This document shows positions 40,662 to 49,998 of a stretch of 64,000 nucleotides of DNA, in pieces. The number at the start of each line of letters is the position of its first letter. Within the stretch, counting starts at the first letter, position 1. A model generated the notes under the pieces. The model worked only from the letters and a program-made list of their open reading frames with translations. It did not search any database and was not told where the DNA came from. Origin of the DNA: Caenispirillum salinarum_A (GTDB taxonomy: Bacteria > Pseudomonadota > Alphaproteobacteria > Rhodospirillales > Rhodospirillaceae); NCBI RefSeq assembly GCF_044803115.1, contig NZ_CP085224.1:3224001-3288000 (forward strand). Direction: 5' to 3'. The position numbers and the translations under genes were made by a program.

Positions 40662-43600
40662 GACACCGCCTCCCCCGTTTGGGCCGGGTCCGGCGCAACC
40701 GTTTGCGGCGGCAGGATGACGCGGAAGACGGACCCGCCGCCCGGCCGGTCGGCCAGGGTGATGTCGCCGCCCATGAGCCGTGCCAGCCGCCGGCTGATGG
40801 ACAGGCCGAGCCCCGTGCCGCCGTGGGCGCGCGTCGGGCCGCCGTCGACCTGGCGGAATTCCTCGAACACCAGCTCGCGGGCCTCTTCCGGGATGCCGAT
40901 GCCGGTGTCCGCGACCGTGATTTCCACCCCCTCCGCGACCGCGCGGGCGGCGACCGTGACGGTGCCGGCTTCCGTGAACTTGACCGCGTTGCTCAGCAGG
41001 TTGAGCAGGATCTGGCGCACCTTGCCCTGGTCGGCGAGCAGGTCGGGCAGCGCCGGGTCCAGGTCGGCCACCAGCCGCACCCGGCCGGGGCGGCGGATCA
41101 TGGGCTCGACCGTGCGCAGGGACTGCTCCACCAGCGGCCGCAGGGCGAAGCGGACGGGTCGGACGTCCATCTGCCCGGCTTCGATCTTCGACAGGTCCAG
41201 CACGTGGTTGATGAGCGACAAGAGGTGGTTGGCGCTGGCAAGAATTTTCTCCAGGTTCCCCACCTGCCGCTCGGGCAGCACGTCGCGCCCGCGCCGCAGG
41301 ACGATGCGGGTGAAGCCGATGATGGCGTTCATCGGCGTGCGCAGCTCGTGGCTCATGTTGGCGAGGAACTGGGACTTGGTGCGGCTGGCGTCCTCCGCCC
41401 GGCGTTTCTCGGCGGCGTAGCGCTGGGCCAGCTCCACCTGGACGGCGGCCTGGCGCTGGAGCGCGGCGCGCGATCGTTCCAGGTCCGAGACGGTGCGGCG
41501 AAGCGCGGCTTCCGCCTGCTTCAGTTCCGTGATGTCGAAGTACGTGAGCATCCGACCGCCGTCTGGCAGCGCGATGCCGTGGAACTGGATGACGCGGCCG
41601 TTGGCCAGCGCCAGTTCGCGGGACGGAATCCCGCCGGCCCGCACTTCCTCCATCCTTTCCTCCAGATAGGCCGGCCATTGCTCGCGCGTGACCGGATAGA
41701 GGCCGGCGCGCATGCTTTGCTCCAGGTCCTGGCGCAGGGTGCGGGGGCGGTCGTAGAAATCGGGCGGGATGCCCCAGATTTCACGGTAGGCCCGGTTGGC
41801 GAGACGGGCCTTCAGGTCCGGACCGCAGAACAGGACGCCGTACTCGATGGTGTCCAGCACCGCATTCAGGTCGCGCAGGGCGGCGTCCTTGAGCGCGCTG
41901 GCGTCGCGCAGCTCCTGCTCCCGCTGTTTCAGGATGGAAATGTCGTGGAAGCCGGCGATGACGGCCGGCTGGCCCTCGTGCTCGGTCTGCACGGCGTTGA
42001 CCAGCGCCCAGAACTCCCGTCCCGAGGGCAGGCGCAGGCGCACCTCGCACTGCTCCGCCCGGCCGGTGCGGGCCAGGCGCTCGCGCAGCATGGCACGGTG
42101 CTCGGGCGCGATGAACCGCTCCACCCCCGGCGCGCCGAGAAGCTGGGTCAGCGGCATCCCCGCCACCTCGGCCATGCGCCCGTTGGCATAGAGGACGGTG
42201 CCGTCGTCCTGCCGGGTGACGGTCAGCGGGAAGGGGGCTGCCTCCAGCAGTCGGCGGTGGCGGCGCTCGGCGGCGTGCAGGGCCTCCATGGCACGGCGCT
42301 CGGCGGTCACGTCCTGATAGGTGAGCATGCGCCCGCCGTCGGGCAGCGCCACCACCTGATACAGGATCGCCCGCCCGTCCAGCCGCTTCATCTCGCGCGG
42401 TGCCGTCGGCCCGGCGCGGATGGAAGCCATGCGCCCGGCGACGTAGTCCTCCCACTCCGCGTCGGGCACGTCATAGAACCCGGCGTGGCGGTTGACGTCG
42501 AACAGCGCCCGCACCGGGGTTCCCGGCATCACCAGGCTTTCGGGAATGTTCCACAGGTCGCGATAGGCGCGGTTGCCGATGCGCACCCGCAGGTCGCGGT
42601 CCAGGAACAGGATGCCGTAGTCGATGACGTTGAGCAGCGCCAGCAGTTCCCGCTGATTGCGCAGCTCGCGCTCCGCTCGGGCGCGCTCGTCCAGTTCGCG
42701 GCGAAGCTGGGCGTTCAAGTCGGCAAGCGTGCCCTTCTGCGCCGTCAGGGCCCGTTCGCGCGCGTCGATCCGCTGGGCCATTTCCTCAAACGCGCGGGAC
42801 AGGATGCCCACCTCGTCGGGCCGGGCGGTGTCCAGGTCCGACACCGGCCGCCCCACCGCCACCGCGCGGGCGGCCCCCGTCAGTCGCTTGAGCGGCGCGC
42901 TGACGTGGCGGCGCAGCACCCACGACAGGATCACCAGCTCGATCACCAGCGCCAACAGGCCCAACGCCATGACCAGCCACGCCGTCTGGAAGGCCTGGTT
43001 GCTCAGCAGTGCGCGCGGAAAGGCGGTGATGAGGAACCACCCCGGCCCGTCCAGCCGGGTGACGGCCAGAACCTCGTCGTCGGTGCGGTTCTCCACGATG
43101 ACGTCGTCCACCCCCTCCCGCGCCAGGTCCAGCGTCCGGGCCAGATGCGGATCGCCGGTGCGGGCCACGGTCAACTGGCCGCTGCTGGCCTGCACCGCCT
43201 CCATGAAGCGGGGATGGGCAATCAGGCGGCCGTCGTCGCGCACCAGCAGGCTGTAGGGACCGCCGGGCTCGCTGGTGGCGATGCGGGTCATCAGGTCGTT
43301 GAGCAGCAGGTCCTGCCCGAAGCTCGCCAGCAGGCGGCCGTTCTCGACCACCGGCCGCAGGGCCGAAACCACCCACTCGGCGGCGCCATAGTCGTAGTAG
43401 AGGTCGGACCAGTCCGCATGGGGCACCGTGCCCTCGGCCGGCAGGGGATGGTCCGCCTGCGACAACAGGTCCAGCTTGCCGAAAAGCTGCCAGTCCGACG
43501 CCTCCAGCGCCCACGGCGTGTCCGGCCAGAACATGAGCACCGCCGGCTCGGGCAGGACCATGTAGAAGTTGGTGTAGCCGGCCCGAAACGCCGGTCCCAG

Positions 43601-44050
43601 GCGCGCGAGCACGTCGTAGCCCGCCACGATGCGGCGCTTCAGATCGTCGTCCACCAGCACATGCTTGCCGATGAAGCCGGTCACGCCGGTGCGCCAGAAG
43701 ACATCCTCGGCGACGCGCAGCGTGCCGTCGTCGTGCTGGTCGAACAACACGTCGAAGCGGTGGCGCACGTCGGGAAAACCGGTCAGCGTGAGCTGCCGGT
43801 CGTAGGACGTGGCGGCGATCCCCAGGTTGGCGCCGGCATGGTTGAAGACCATGCTCTCGCGGGCGCGGCGCTCCTCGATGGTCGTGCGCAGGCTGGCAAG
43901 GGCCTGGCTCTCCAGCCCGGCCTCCACCTGCCGGTACGCCAGCAGGGTCGCAACCACGACCACCAGCGTGATCCCCAGGCTGACCGAGCGCAACGCCCGC
44001 CATGCCAGCGACGCGCCGCGCCCGTCGCGTGCCTTGCCGGCCGCCGTCAC
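40658..44050 (-). CDS. Membrane sensor histidine kinase with dCache-like sensor, HAMP and three PAS domains
   Basis: 1130 residues from a GTG at 44050 that overlaps the binding-protein stop as GTGA. Transmembrane helices at about 21-38 and 354-378 bracket a large periplasmic sensor with a dCache-like YYDYGAAEWVVSALRPV. HAMP (379-432) and a coiled coil (433-468) follow, then PAS domains from about 470. The first and third PAS are near duplicates: IDYGILFLDRDLRVRIGNRAY and IEYGVLFCGPDLKARLANRAY, each closing with LPDGGRMLTY. The HisKA box is FLANMSHELRTPMNAIIGF, and the ATPase has DTGIGIPEEAR and GGTGLGLSISRRL. It has no receiver domain of its own; the next two genes supply receivers. Confidence 0.9.
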   Translation of the reverse strand: MTAAGKARDGRGASLAWRALRSVSLGITLVVVVATLLAYRQVEAGLESQALASLRTTIEERRARESMVFNHAGANLGIAATSYDRQLTLTGFPDVRHRFDVLFDQHDDGTLRVAEDVFWRTGVTGFIGKHVLVDDDLKRRIVAGYDVLARLGPAFRAGYTNFYMVLPEPAVLMFWPDTPWALEASDWQLFGKLDLLSQADHPLPAEGTVPHADWSDLYYDYGAAEWVVSALRPVVENGRLLASFGQDLLLNDLMTRIATSEPGGPYSLLVRDDGRLIAHPRFMEAVQASSGQLTVARTGDPHLARTLDLAREGVDDVIVENRTDDEVLAVTRLDGPGWFLITAFPRALLSNQAFQTAWLVMALGLLALVIELVILSWVLRRHVSAPLKRLTGAARAVAVGRPVSDLDTARPDEVGILSRAFEEMAQRIDARERALTAQKGTLADLNAQLRRELDERARAERELRNQRELLALLNVIDYGILFLDRDLRVRIGNRAYRDLWNIPESLVMPGTPVRALFDVNRHAGFYDVPDAEWEDYVAGRMASIRAGPTAPREMKRLDGRAILYQVVALPDGGRMLTYQDVTAERRAMEALHAAERRHRRLLEAAPFPLTVTRQDDGTVLYANGRMAEVAGMPLTQLLGAPGVERFIAPEHRAMLRERLARTGRAEQCEVRLRLPSGREFWALVNAVQTEHEGQPAVIAGFHDISILKQREQELRDASALKDAALRDLNAVLDTIEYGVLFCGPDLKARLANRAYREIWGIPPDFYDRPRTLRQDLEQSMRAGLYPVTREQWPAYLEERMEEVRAGGIPSRELALANGRVIQFHGIALPDGGRMLTYFDITELKQAEAALRRTVSDLERSRAALQRQAAVQVELAQRYAAEKRRAEDASRTKSQFLANMSHELRTPMNAIIGFTRIVLRRGRDVLPERQVGNLEKILASANHLLSLINHVLDLSKIEAGQMDVRPVRFALRPLVEQSLRTVEPMIRRPGRVRLVADLDPALPDLLADQGKVRQILLNLLSNAVKFTEAGTVTVAARAVAEGVEITVADTGIGIPEEARELVFEEFRQVDGGPTRAHGGTGLGLSISRRLARLMGGDITLADRPGGGSVFRVILPPQTVAPDPAQTGEAVS

Positions 44051-45009
44051 GGTACGATGCGGGCGAGCGGCGGCGGCGTGTCGATGCCCAGCCGCGCGGC
44101 GATGCGCTGGTTGAACAGCAACTCGCCCTCCCTGTTGTAGGCCAGCGGGATGTCCCCCGGCCGCTCGCCGTGCAGGATGCGTTTTGCGGCCTCGGCCATG
44201 AAGAAGCCCTGCTCCTCGGGCACCTTCGCGACCGCCAGCAGCGTGTAGGGCGCCAGCCAGGAGAAGTCGGTGCCGGTGGGGATGCGGGTTTCCTCTTCCG
44301 TCAGCCGGCGGGCGGCGGTCTCGTTCCAATCGGTCAGCGCGCCGACGCCCAGCACGACCAGCATGTCCACCTCGGCCTGCGCACGCCGGAAGGCCGCTGT
44401 CCACTCGCTGAAGCTGGACACCAGGTAGACGGAGTCGTAGGACAGGCCGAACAGCTTTTCGTGGTGCGCCAGTTCCTTGCGCTTGGTGTCGGTGTCCTCG
44501 GCAATGAAGCCGATGCGGTCGCCACGCGCGTGGGACCGCAGAAGCCGCACGATCTGCGGGATGGGCGAAACCTCCACCATGCCGGTGACATTGCCGTAAG
44601 GCAGGCCGTAGGTGCCGGCGTCCCAGTTCAGGCCCGAGAAGACGATGGGCAGGTCGGCGTCGCGGAAGTGGGGCATGATGACGAACCGCGCGACGGGATC
44701 GTCGCTGGTCGTCACGACGTGGGGCCGGAAGGCCTCGATGGTGCGCAGGACCGCTTCCACCGCCCCCCTGACCTGATGCGGCTCGGCCTTGCGCTTGGCG
44801 TCCATGTGGATGATGCGCAGATCGACGCCCGTGCCCCTGAAGCCCTCACGCACGGCCGCGGCGATCCGGTCGTTCCACTCGTTCCCGGCGTGGTAGCTGT
44901 CGATGTGCAGGACGCGCTTGCCCGCCAGATGGTCGGCGCGCGCAGTCGCCATGCCGAGGCCGAAGACGGCGGTCAGCATGACCACGAGAACAAGCAGGGT
45001 CCGGACCAT
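44047..45009 (-). CDS. Periplasmic ABC-type substrate-binding protein (PF04392-like), sensor partner
   Basis: 320 residues with a signal peptide (MVRTLLVLVVMLTAVFGLGM...ARA-DH). The mature protein has the type I binding fold seen in ABC_sub_bind proteins: KRVLHIDSYHAGNEWNDRI, VVTTSDDPVARFV, LPIVFSGLNWDAG and IGFIAEDTDTKRKELA. No permease or ATPase genes are near. It is instead coupled (GTGA) to a membrane histidine kinase, so it probably presents a ligand to the kinase's periplasmic domain. ATG codons at 45009 and 45021 are both possible; the first has GGTGGG upstream. The ligand is unknown. Confidence 0.82.
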   Translation of the reverse strand: MVRTLLVLVVMLTAVFGLGMATARADHLAGKRVLHIDSYHAGNEWNDRIAAAVREGFRGTGVDLRIIHMDAKRKAEPHQVRGAVEAVLRTIEAFRPHVVTTSDDPVARFVIMPHFRDADLPIVFSGLNWDAGTYGLPYGNVTGMVEVSPIPQIVRLLRSHARGDRIGFIAEDTDTKRKELAHHEKLFGLSYDSVYLVSSFSEWTAAFRRAQAEVDMLVVLGVGALTDWNETAARRLTEEETRIPTGTDFSWLAPYTLLAVAKVPEEQGFFMAEAAKRILHGERPGDIPLAYNREGELLFNQRIAARLGIDTPPPLARIVP

Positions 45010-45121
45010 GTCGCCCACCATGGTGACGCGGCGCCGGCGGAACACGGGCACCACGGGATCCACCCTCTGCCCGACGAGGTTACAGGACCGGCGTCGCCGC
45101 CCCAACCAAGCTTCGGTGGTA

Positions 45122-45211
45122 GCGGAGGACCGGGCGGCCGCCCGCGATCCTCCGCCGCATGTCCGGGCCCGCCGGAGCGGGACGACGATCGCCGCCCGAT
45201 CCCGCTCCGGC
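45122..45211. terminator. Two hairpins after the exported repeat-protein gene
   Basis: A 12-bp perfect stem (GCCGGAGCGGGA, 45171-45182, with 45200-45211, 17-base loop) lies 9 bases past the stop at 45220. A second (GCGGAGGA/TCCTCCGC, 45122-45129 with 45148-45155) encloses the palindrome GGGCGGCCGCCC at 45132-45143. Neither has a U-tract. They separate the exported-protein transcript from the signalling operon. Confidence 0.5.
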
Positions 45212-45219
45212 CCCGGCTG

Positions 45220-45693
45220 TCATCGCGCCTCCGCGACCTCGGCCGGACTGCCCTTCGCGTCGCCCGCCAGCATGGTGCCCGAGGCTGCGCCGGTGTGGCT
45301 GTAGGCCACGCGGCTATACCGGCCGCTTCCGTCGTACCGGAAGCCGGGCGCCCAGGTGCCGCGGCCCTCGACCTTCATCACCAGCGCGGGCGTACGGTTG
45401 GCGTCGCGCTCGACGATGCGCTGATAGGTGCCGTCCCCGCCGCTGCTGAAGCCCGGCGCCCAGGTGTCCCGGCTCTCGATGCCCGTTGTGCGGGCGTCGG
45501 CCGCGGTTTCGACCACGACGAACTTGATGTACCGGTTGTCGTCGTCCTTCATGTAGCCGGGCTTCCAGGACGTGCTCGTCAGGGTCTTCATGTGTTCGCC
45601 CGCGACGGCGGACGCCGAAGGGCCGGTCAGGGCGGCGGCGCCGACGGCGATGGCGGCGGCGGTGGCGAAGAAGTTCGTGAAACGCTTGTTCAT
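45220..45693 (-). CDS. Exported protein with three W-x-PG[FY] repeats, family not recognised
   Basis: 157 residues. A signal peptide (MNKRFTNFFATAAAIAVGAA, cleavage near ASAVAG) precedes a mature part of about 125 residues. Three repeats spaced 35-36 residues start at Trp43, Trp78 and Trp114: WKPGYMKDDDNRYIKFV, WAPGFSSGGDGTYQRIV and WAPGFRYDGSGRYSRVA. The pattern is W-x-P-G-[FY]-x(5)-[DG]-x-[RT]-Y. There is no cysteine and no catalytic motif. It is probably a small periplasmic or secreted beta-repeat protein. It is the first gene downstream of a CRP-type promoter (45753-45795) and lies next to the binding-protein/kinase operon. Confidence 0.75.
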   Translation of the reverse strand: MNKRFTNFFATAAAIAVGAAALTGPSASAVAGEHMKTLTSTSWKPGYMKDDDNRYIKFVVVETAADARTTGIESRDTWAPGFSSGGDGTYQRIVERDANRTPALVMKVEGRGTWAPGFRYDGSGRYSRVAYSHTGAASGTMLAGDAKGSPAEVAEAR

Positions 45694-45752
45694 TTCCTGT
45701 CTCCTGCTGGATCGTTTGTTTCATCTCCGGGGTCTCATGTCCCGGTGAGGAG

Positions 45753-45795
45753 ACAGTAGCGGCGCCGCCGCGGCGTCCTTGTGCGATTTGACACA
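45753..45795 (-). promoter_or_regulatory. Class II CRP-type promoter before the exported repeat protein
   Basis: TGTGCGATTTGACACA (45780-45795) is a TGTG-N8-CACA palindrome sharing TTGTGCGA and CACAGG with the site at 38471. On the minus strand TACTGT (45758-45753) is centred 32.0 bp away, and the predicted leader is about 53 bases. Both promoters also share CCGCTAC immediately at the -10. Confidence 0.65.
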
Positions 45796-45900
45796 GGCCG
45801 AACCGGCCGACGACGGCGCGGCGACCGCCATCTGGCCGACACTCAATCGGCGGCACGCCCAGGATGGTCTTCAACCGCCTTGCCGGATCACAATGCAAAT

Positions 45901-45916
45901 GATAATGACTCTTATC
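45901..45916. promoter_or_regulatory. Fur-like operator before the imelysin operon
   Basis: GATAATGACTCTTATC contains the perfect inverted repeat GATAA-N6-TTATC. With its left flank it matches 13 of 19 positions of the classical GATAATGATAATCATTATC Fur box. It lies 150 bases before the imelysin start. Iron regulation of this operon would fit known imelysin (IrpA-type) genes. Confidence 0.55.
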
Positions 45917-46065
45917 TCAACGCGCCGTGGAAGACGGACCTGCGGCCAGGGGGATAAGCAGCCAGGCGCCGGGGCGCGAAATGTCCGACTGCCACGAGTG
46001 GTTGCAAATCACTTTCAGTTGCGTTAGCACGTAGAAACCATAACGAAACCAGGGGAACACACCGG

Positions 46066-47340
<1,275 letters not shown>

Positions 47341-47412
47341 AAGACCCTTCGGGGTTTGTGGCTCCGGACAGGGCGGCGGTGTTCGCCGCCCTGTTTCCGG
47401 TTGAAGGGGTGA

Positions 47413-48912
47413 ATGATGAAGCGTTTCCTGACCATGCTGGCCGTCGGCGCCTTCGCGGCGGCACCACTTGCCGCCGCCACGGTGGCCGCGGCTCCGGACC
47501 ACGGACGGGCGGGACTGGCGCCCACCACCGATTTCTCGGCGCCCGAACCGGGCGAGGATCGGCCCGGCGGCGACACCACCCACACCAAGCGGCTGGACCG
47601 CAACGCCTTCTCCCACAGCTCCGCCAACATGGCGTTCGAGCGGGAGATGAACTTCAAGGTCGGAAACGGCTTCTTCCGCCGCCTCTGGGTCTCGGCACCC
47701 GCCTCCACCAAGGCCGCCGACGGCCTGGGGCCGCTGTACAACGCCAAGTCCTGCCAGCGCTGCCACCTGAAGGACGGCCGCGGGCATCCGCCGACGGCCA
47801 ACTATCCCGACGACGTGGCCGAGAGCATGTTCCTGCGCCTGTCCATCCCGCCGCAGAACGGGGCGGATCGCACGGCGCTGGAAACACATCAGGTCACCGT
47901 CATCCCCGAGCCCGTCTACGGCGGGCAGTTGCAGGACCTCGCCATCCAGGGCCACGCGGCCGAGGGCCGCATGCACATCACCTACAAGGAAGAAACGGTC
48001 GAGTTGTCCGGTGGCGAGACCGCATCGCTGCGCCACCCCACCTACACCGTCACCGACCTGGGCTACGGCCCCATGCATCCCGACGTCATGATGTCGCCGC
48101 GCGTCGCACCCCAGATGATCGGCCTCGGCCTGCTGGAACAGGTGCCCGCCGAGCAGATTCTGGCACTCGCCGACCCCGACGACGCGGACGGCGACGGCAT
48201 TTCCGGCAAGCCGCAGTGGGTGACCGACCCGGAAACCGGCGAGGTCGTGCTCGGCCGCTTCGGCTGGAAGTCCGGCAATCCCTCCATCGACGCCCAGGCC
48301 CAGGGTGCGTTCGCCGGCGACATGGGCATCTCCACCCCCATGAAGCCCGCCGGTTCGGGCGAATGCACCCAGGCGCAGGAGCCCTGCATCACCGCCGTTC
48401 ATGGCGGGGACGAGCAGTACGGCGGGATGGAAGCGCACCAGCAGGTCACCGACCTGGTGCTGTTCTACAGCCGCCATCTCGCCGTGCCCGCCCGGCGCGA
48501 CGCCGACGACCCGCAGGTGCTGCGCGGCAAGGCGGTGTTCTACGACACCGGCTGCGCGAGCTGCCACAACCCGAAGTTCCGCACCTTCGCCGAGGGGCCG
48601 GAGCCGGAACTGCGCGACCAGCTCATCTGGCCCTACACCGACTTGCTGCTGCACGACATGGGCGACGGCCTGGCCGACAACCGGCCCGAGGGCGAAGCGT
48701 CGGGGCGCGAATGGCGGACGGCGCCGCTGTGGGGCATCGGCCTGACGGAGACCGTCAGCGGCCACACCAACTTCCTGCACGACGGCCGCGCCCGCAACGT
48801 CACCGAAGCCGTCCTGTGGCACGGCGGCGAGGCGGAAGCCGCGCGCGAGGCCTTCCGTACCATGCCCAAGGAGGACCGCGACGCCCTGCTGCGGTTCGTC
48901 AATTCGCTGTGA
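47413..48912 (+). CDS. Di-haem c-type oxidoreductase (DHOR family)
   Basis: 499 residues with a signal peptide. Two haem c sites are present: CQRCH (Cys114-His118, in YNAKSCQRCHLKDGRG) and CASCH (Cys381-His385). The architecture is that of the 'di-haem thiol oxidoreductase' relatives of bacterial cytochrome c peroxidase, often called DHOR, which accompany imelysins. It probably handles electrons during iron release or uptake in the periplasm (inference). It lies 72 bases after the first imelysin and 8 bases before the second. Confidence 0.88.
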   Translation: MMKRFLTMLAVGAFAAAPLAAATVAAAPDHGRAGLAPTTDFSAPEPGEDRPGGDTTHTKRLDRNAFSHSSANMAFEREMNFKVGNGFFRRLWVSAPASTKAADGLGPLYNAKSCQRCHLKDGRGHPPTANYPDDVAESMFLRLSIPPQNGADRTALETHQVTVIPEPVYGGQLQDLAIQGHAAEGRMHITYKEETVELSGGETASLRHPTYTVTDLGYGPMHPDVMMSPRVAPQMIGLGLLEQVPAEQILALADPDDADGDGISGKPQWVTDPETGEVVLGRFGWKSGNPSIDAQAQGAFAGDMGISTPMKPAGSGECTQAQEPCITAVHGGDEQYGGMEAHQQVTDLVLFYSRHLAVPARRDADDPQVLRGKAVFYDTGCASCHNPKFRTFAEGPEPELRDQLIWPYTDLLLHDMGDGLADNRPEGEASGREWRTAPLWGIGLTETVSGHTNFLHDGRARNVTEAVLWHGGEAEAAREAFRTMPKEDRDALLRFVNSL

Positions 48913-48920
48913 GGCCGACC

Positions 48921-49994
48921 ATGCTCCGCACGTTCCTTGCCGGTGCCGCCCTGCTGTGGGCGGCGCCGGTCCTTGCCGCCGCTCCGGATTTTCCGACGGA
49001 GACGGTGCTGACCGACCACATCCAGCCGCGCCACGCCGCGCTGCACCAGACGGCGGACCGCCTGCACGAGGCCGCCGCCGGGCTGTGCGCCGATGCGCCG
49101 ACGGCGGACCTGGACGCTGTGCGGAAGACCTTTCACGACACGATGGACGCCTGGGCGGGCGTGCAACACGTCACCTACGGTCCCATCGAGAACTTCAACC
49201 GCCGCTTCCGGCTGCAGTTCTGGCCCGACCCGCGCAACGTGCTGGAGCGCGAACTGGCGGACCTTTTGCGCGAGCAGCCGACGGACATCCTGGCGGAGAA
49301 CGGGCTGACCTTCGCCAGCGTCGCCATCCAGGGCCTGCCCATGGTCGAGCGCCTGACCTTCGGCCCGCACGCCGACGCCCTGGCCGACGGCGCCGACACC
49401 GGCGAAAGGACCTATCGCTGCCGTCTGCTGGAGGCCGTGACCGCCAACGTGGCCGCCATCGCCGAGGGCCTGGAGAGCAACTGGCGCGAGACGGGCGAGC
49501 CCTGGCCCGCCGCCTTCCGCGACCCCGCCGCCGCCGATCTGGTGGCCGATGACGCGGACCTCGCAGGCCTCGTGCTCACGGGCCTGACGACCCAGTTGCA
49601 GTCCATCCGCGACCAGCGCCTGCTGACCGTGATGGGCGACACCGGCGACGCGGCGGACCCGGCCAAGGCGGAGTCTGCGCTTTCCGGACGCTCCCTGCGC
49701 GGCATCGCCGCCAGCATCGGCGCCATGGCGGAGGGGTTCAACCTGATGTTCACGCCCGCGCTCGCCGCCGCCGAGCCGGAGCTGGCCGACCTCATGGGCC
49801 GCGCCTTCAGCCAGACGCAGGCCACCGCGCAGGGCATCGACGGGCCGCTGGGCGAGGCCGTCACCGACCCCGCGCGCCGGGCGAATGTGGAAAAGCTGGC
49901 GACCCAGGTCCGCGCCCTGCAGCAGCTTCTGGCAACCCGTGTCGCCCCGGCGCTTGGCCTGTCGCTCGGGTTCAACAGCCTGGACGGCGACTGA
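48921..49994 (+). CDS. Second imelysin-family protein, GxHxxE motif altered
   Basis: 357 residues with a signal peptide (MLRTFLAGAALLWAAPVLAA). Imelysin features are AVRKTFHDTMDAWAGVQHVTYGPI and the C-terminal helical repeat. At the position of GxHxxE it reads GLPMVERLTFG, so His is replaced by Pro while Glu remains. It thus resembles the second, divergent imelysin found in such operons and may be structural or bind a partner rather than metal. The ATG at 48921 follows the DHOR stop by 8 bases; the longer frame from 47358 is a shadow. Confidence 0.85.
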   Translation: MLRTFLAGAALLWAAPVLAAAPDFPTETVLTDHIQPRHAALHQTADRLHEAAAGLCADAPTADLDAVRKTFHDTMDAWAGVQHVTYGPIENFNRRFRLQFWPDPRNVLERELADLLREQPTDILAENGLTFASVAIQGLPMVERLTFGPHADALADGADTGERTYRCRLLEAVTANVAAIAEGLESNWRETGEPWPAAFRDPAAADLVADDADLAGLVLTGLTTQLQSIRDQRLLTVMGDTGDAADPAKAESALSGRSLRGIAASIGAMAEGFNLMFTPALAAAEPELADLMGRAFSQTQATAQGIDGPLGEAVTDPARRANVEKLATQVRALQQLLATRVAPALGLSLGFNSLDGD

Positions 49995-49998
49995 CGCC

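Larger units (their letters stand above)
45694..46065. other. 372-base intergenic region with divergent promoters
   Basis: No gene is supported here. It holds the CRP-type promoter of the exported repeat protein (45753-45795), a GATAA-N6-TTATC Fur-like palindrome (45901-45916), and AT-rich sequence around 45998-46050 leading to the imelysin gene. That gene has AGGGGAA as ribosome binding site about 10 bases before its ATG. Confidence 0.6.

Noticed and set aside
40679..44140. 1153-codon plus-strand frame opposite the histidine kinase
   Set aside because: It has no domain match and a shadow-like composition; the minus-strand frame has HAMP, PAS, HisKA and ATPase motifs.
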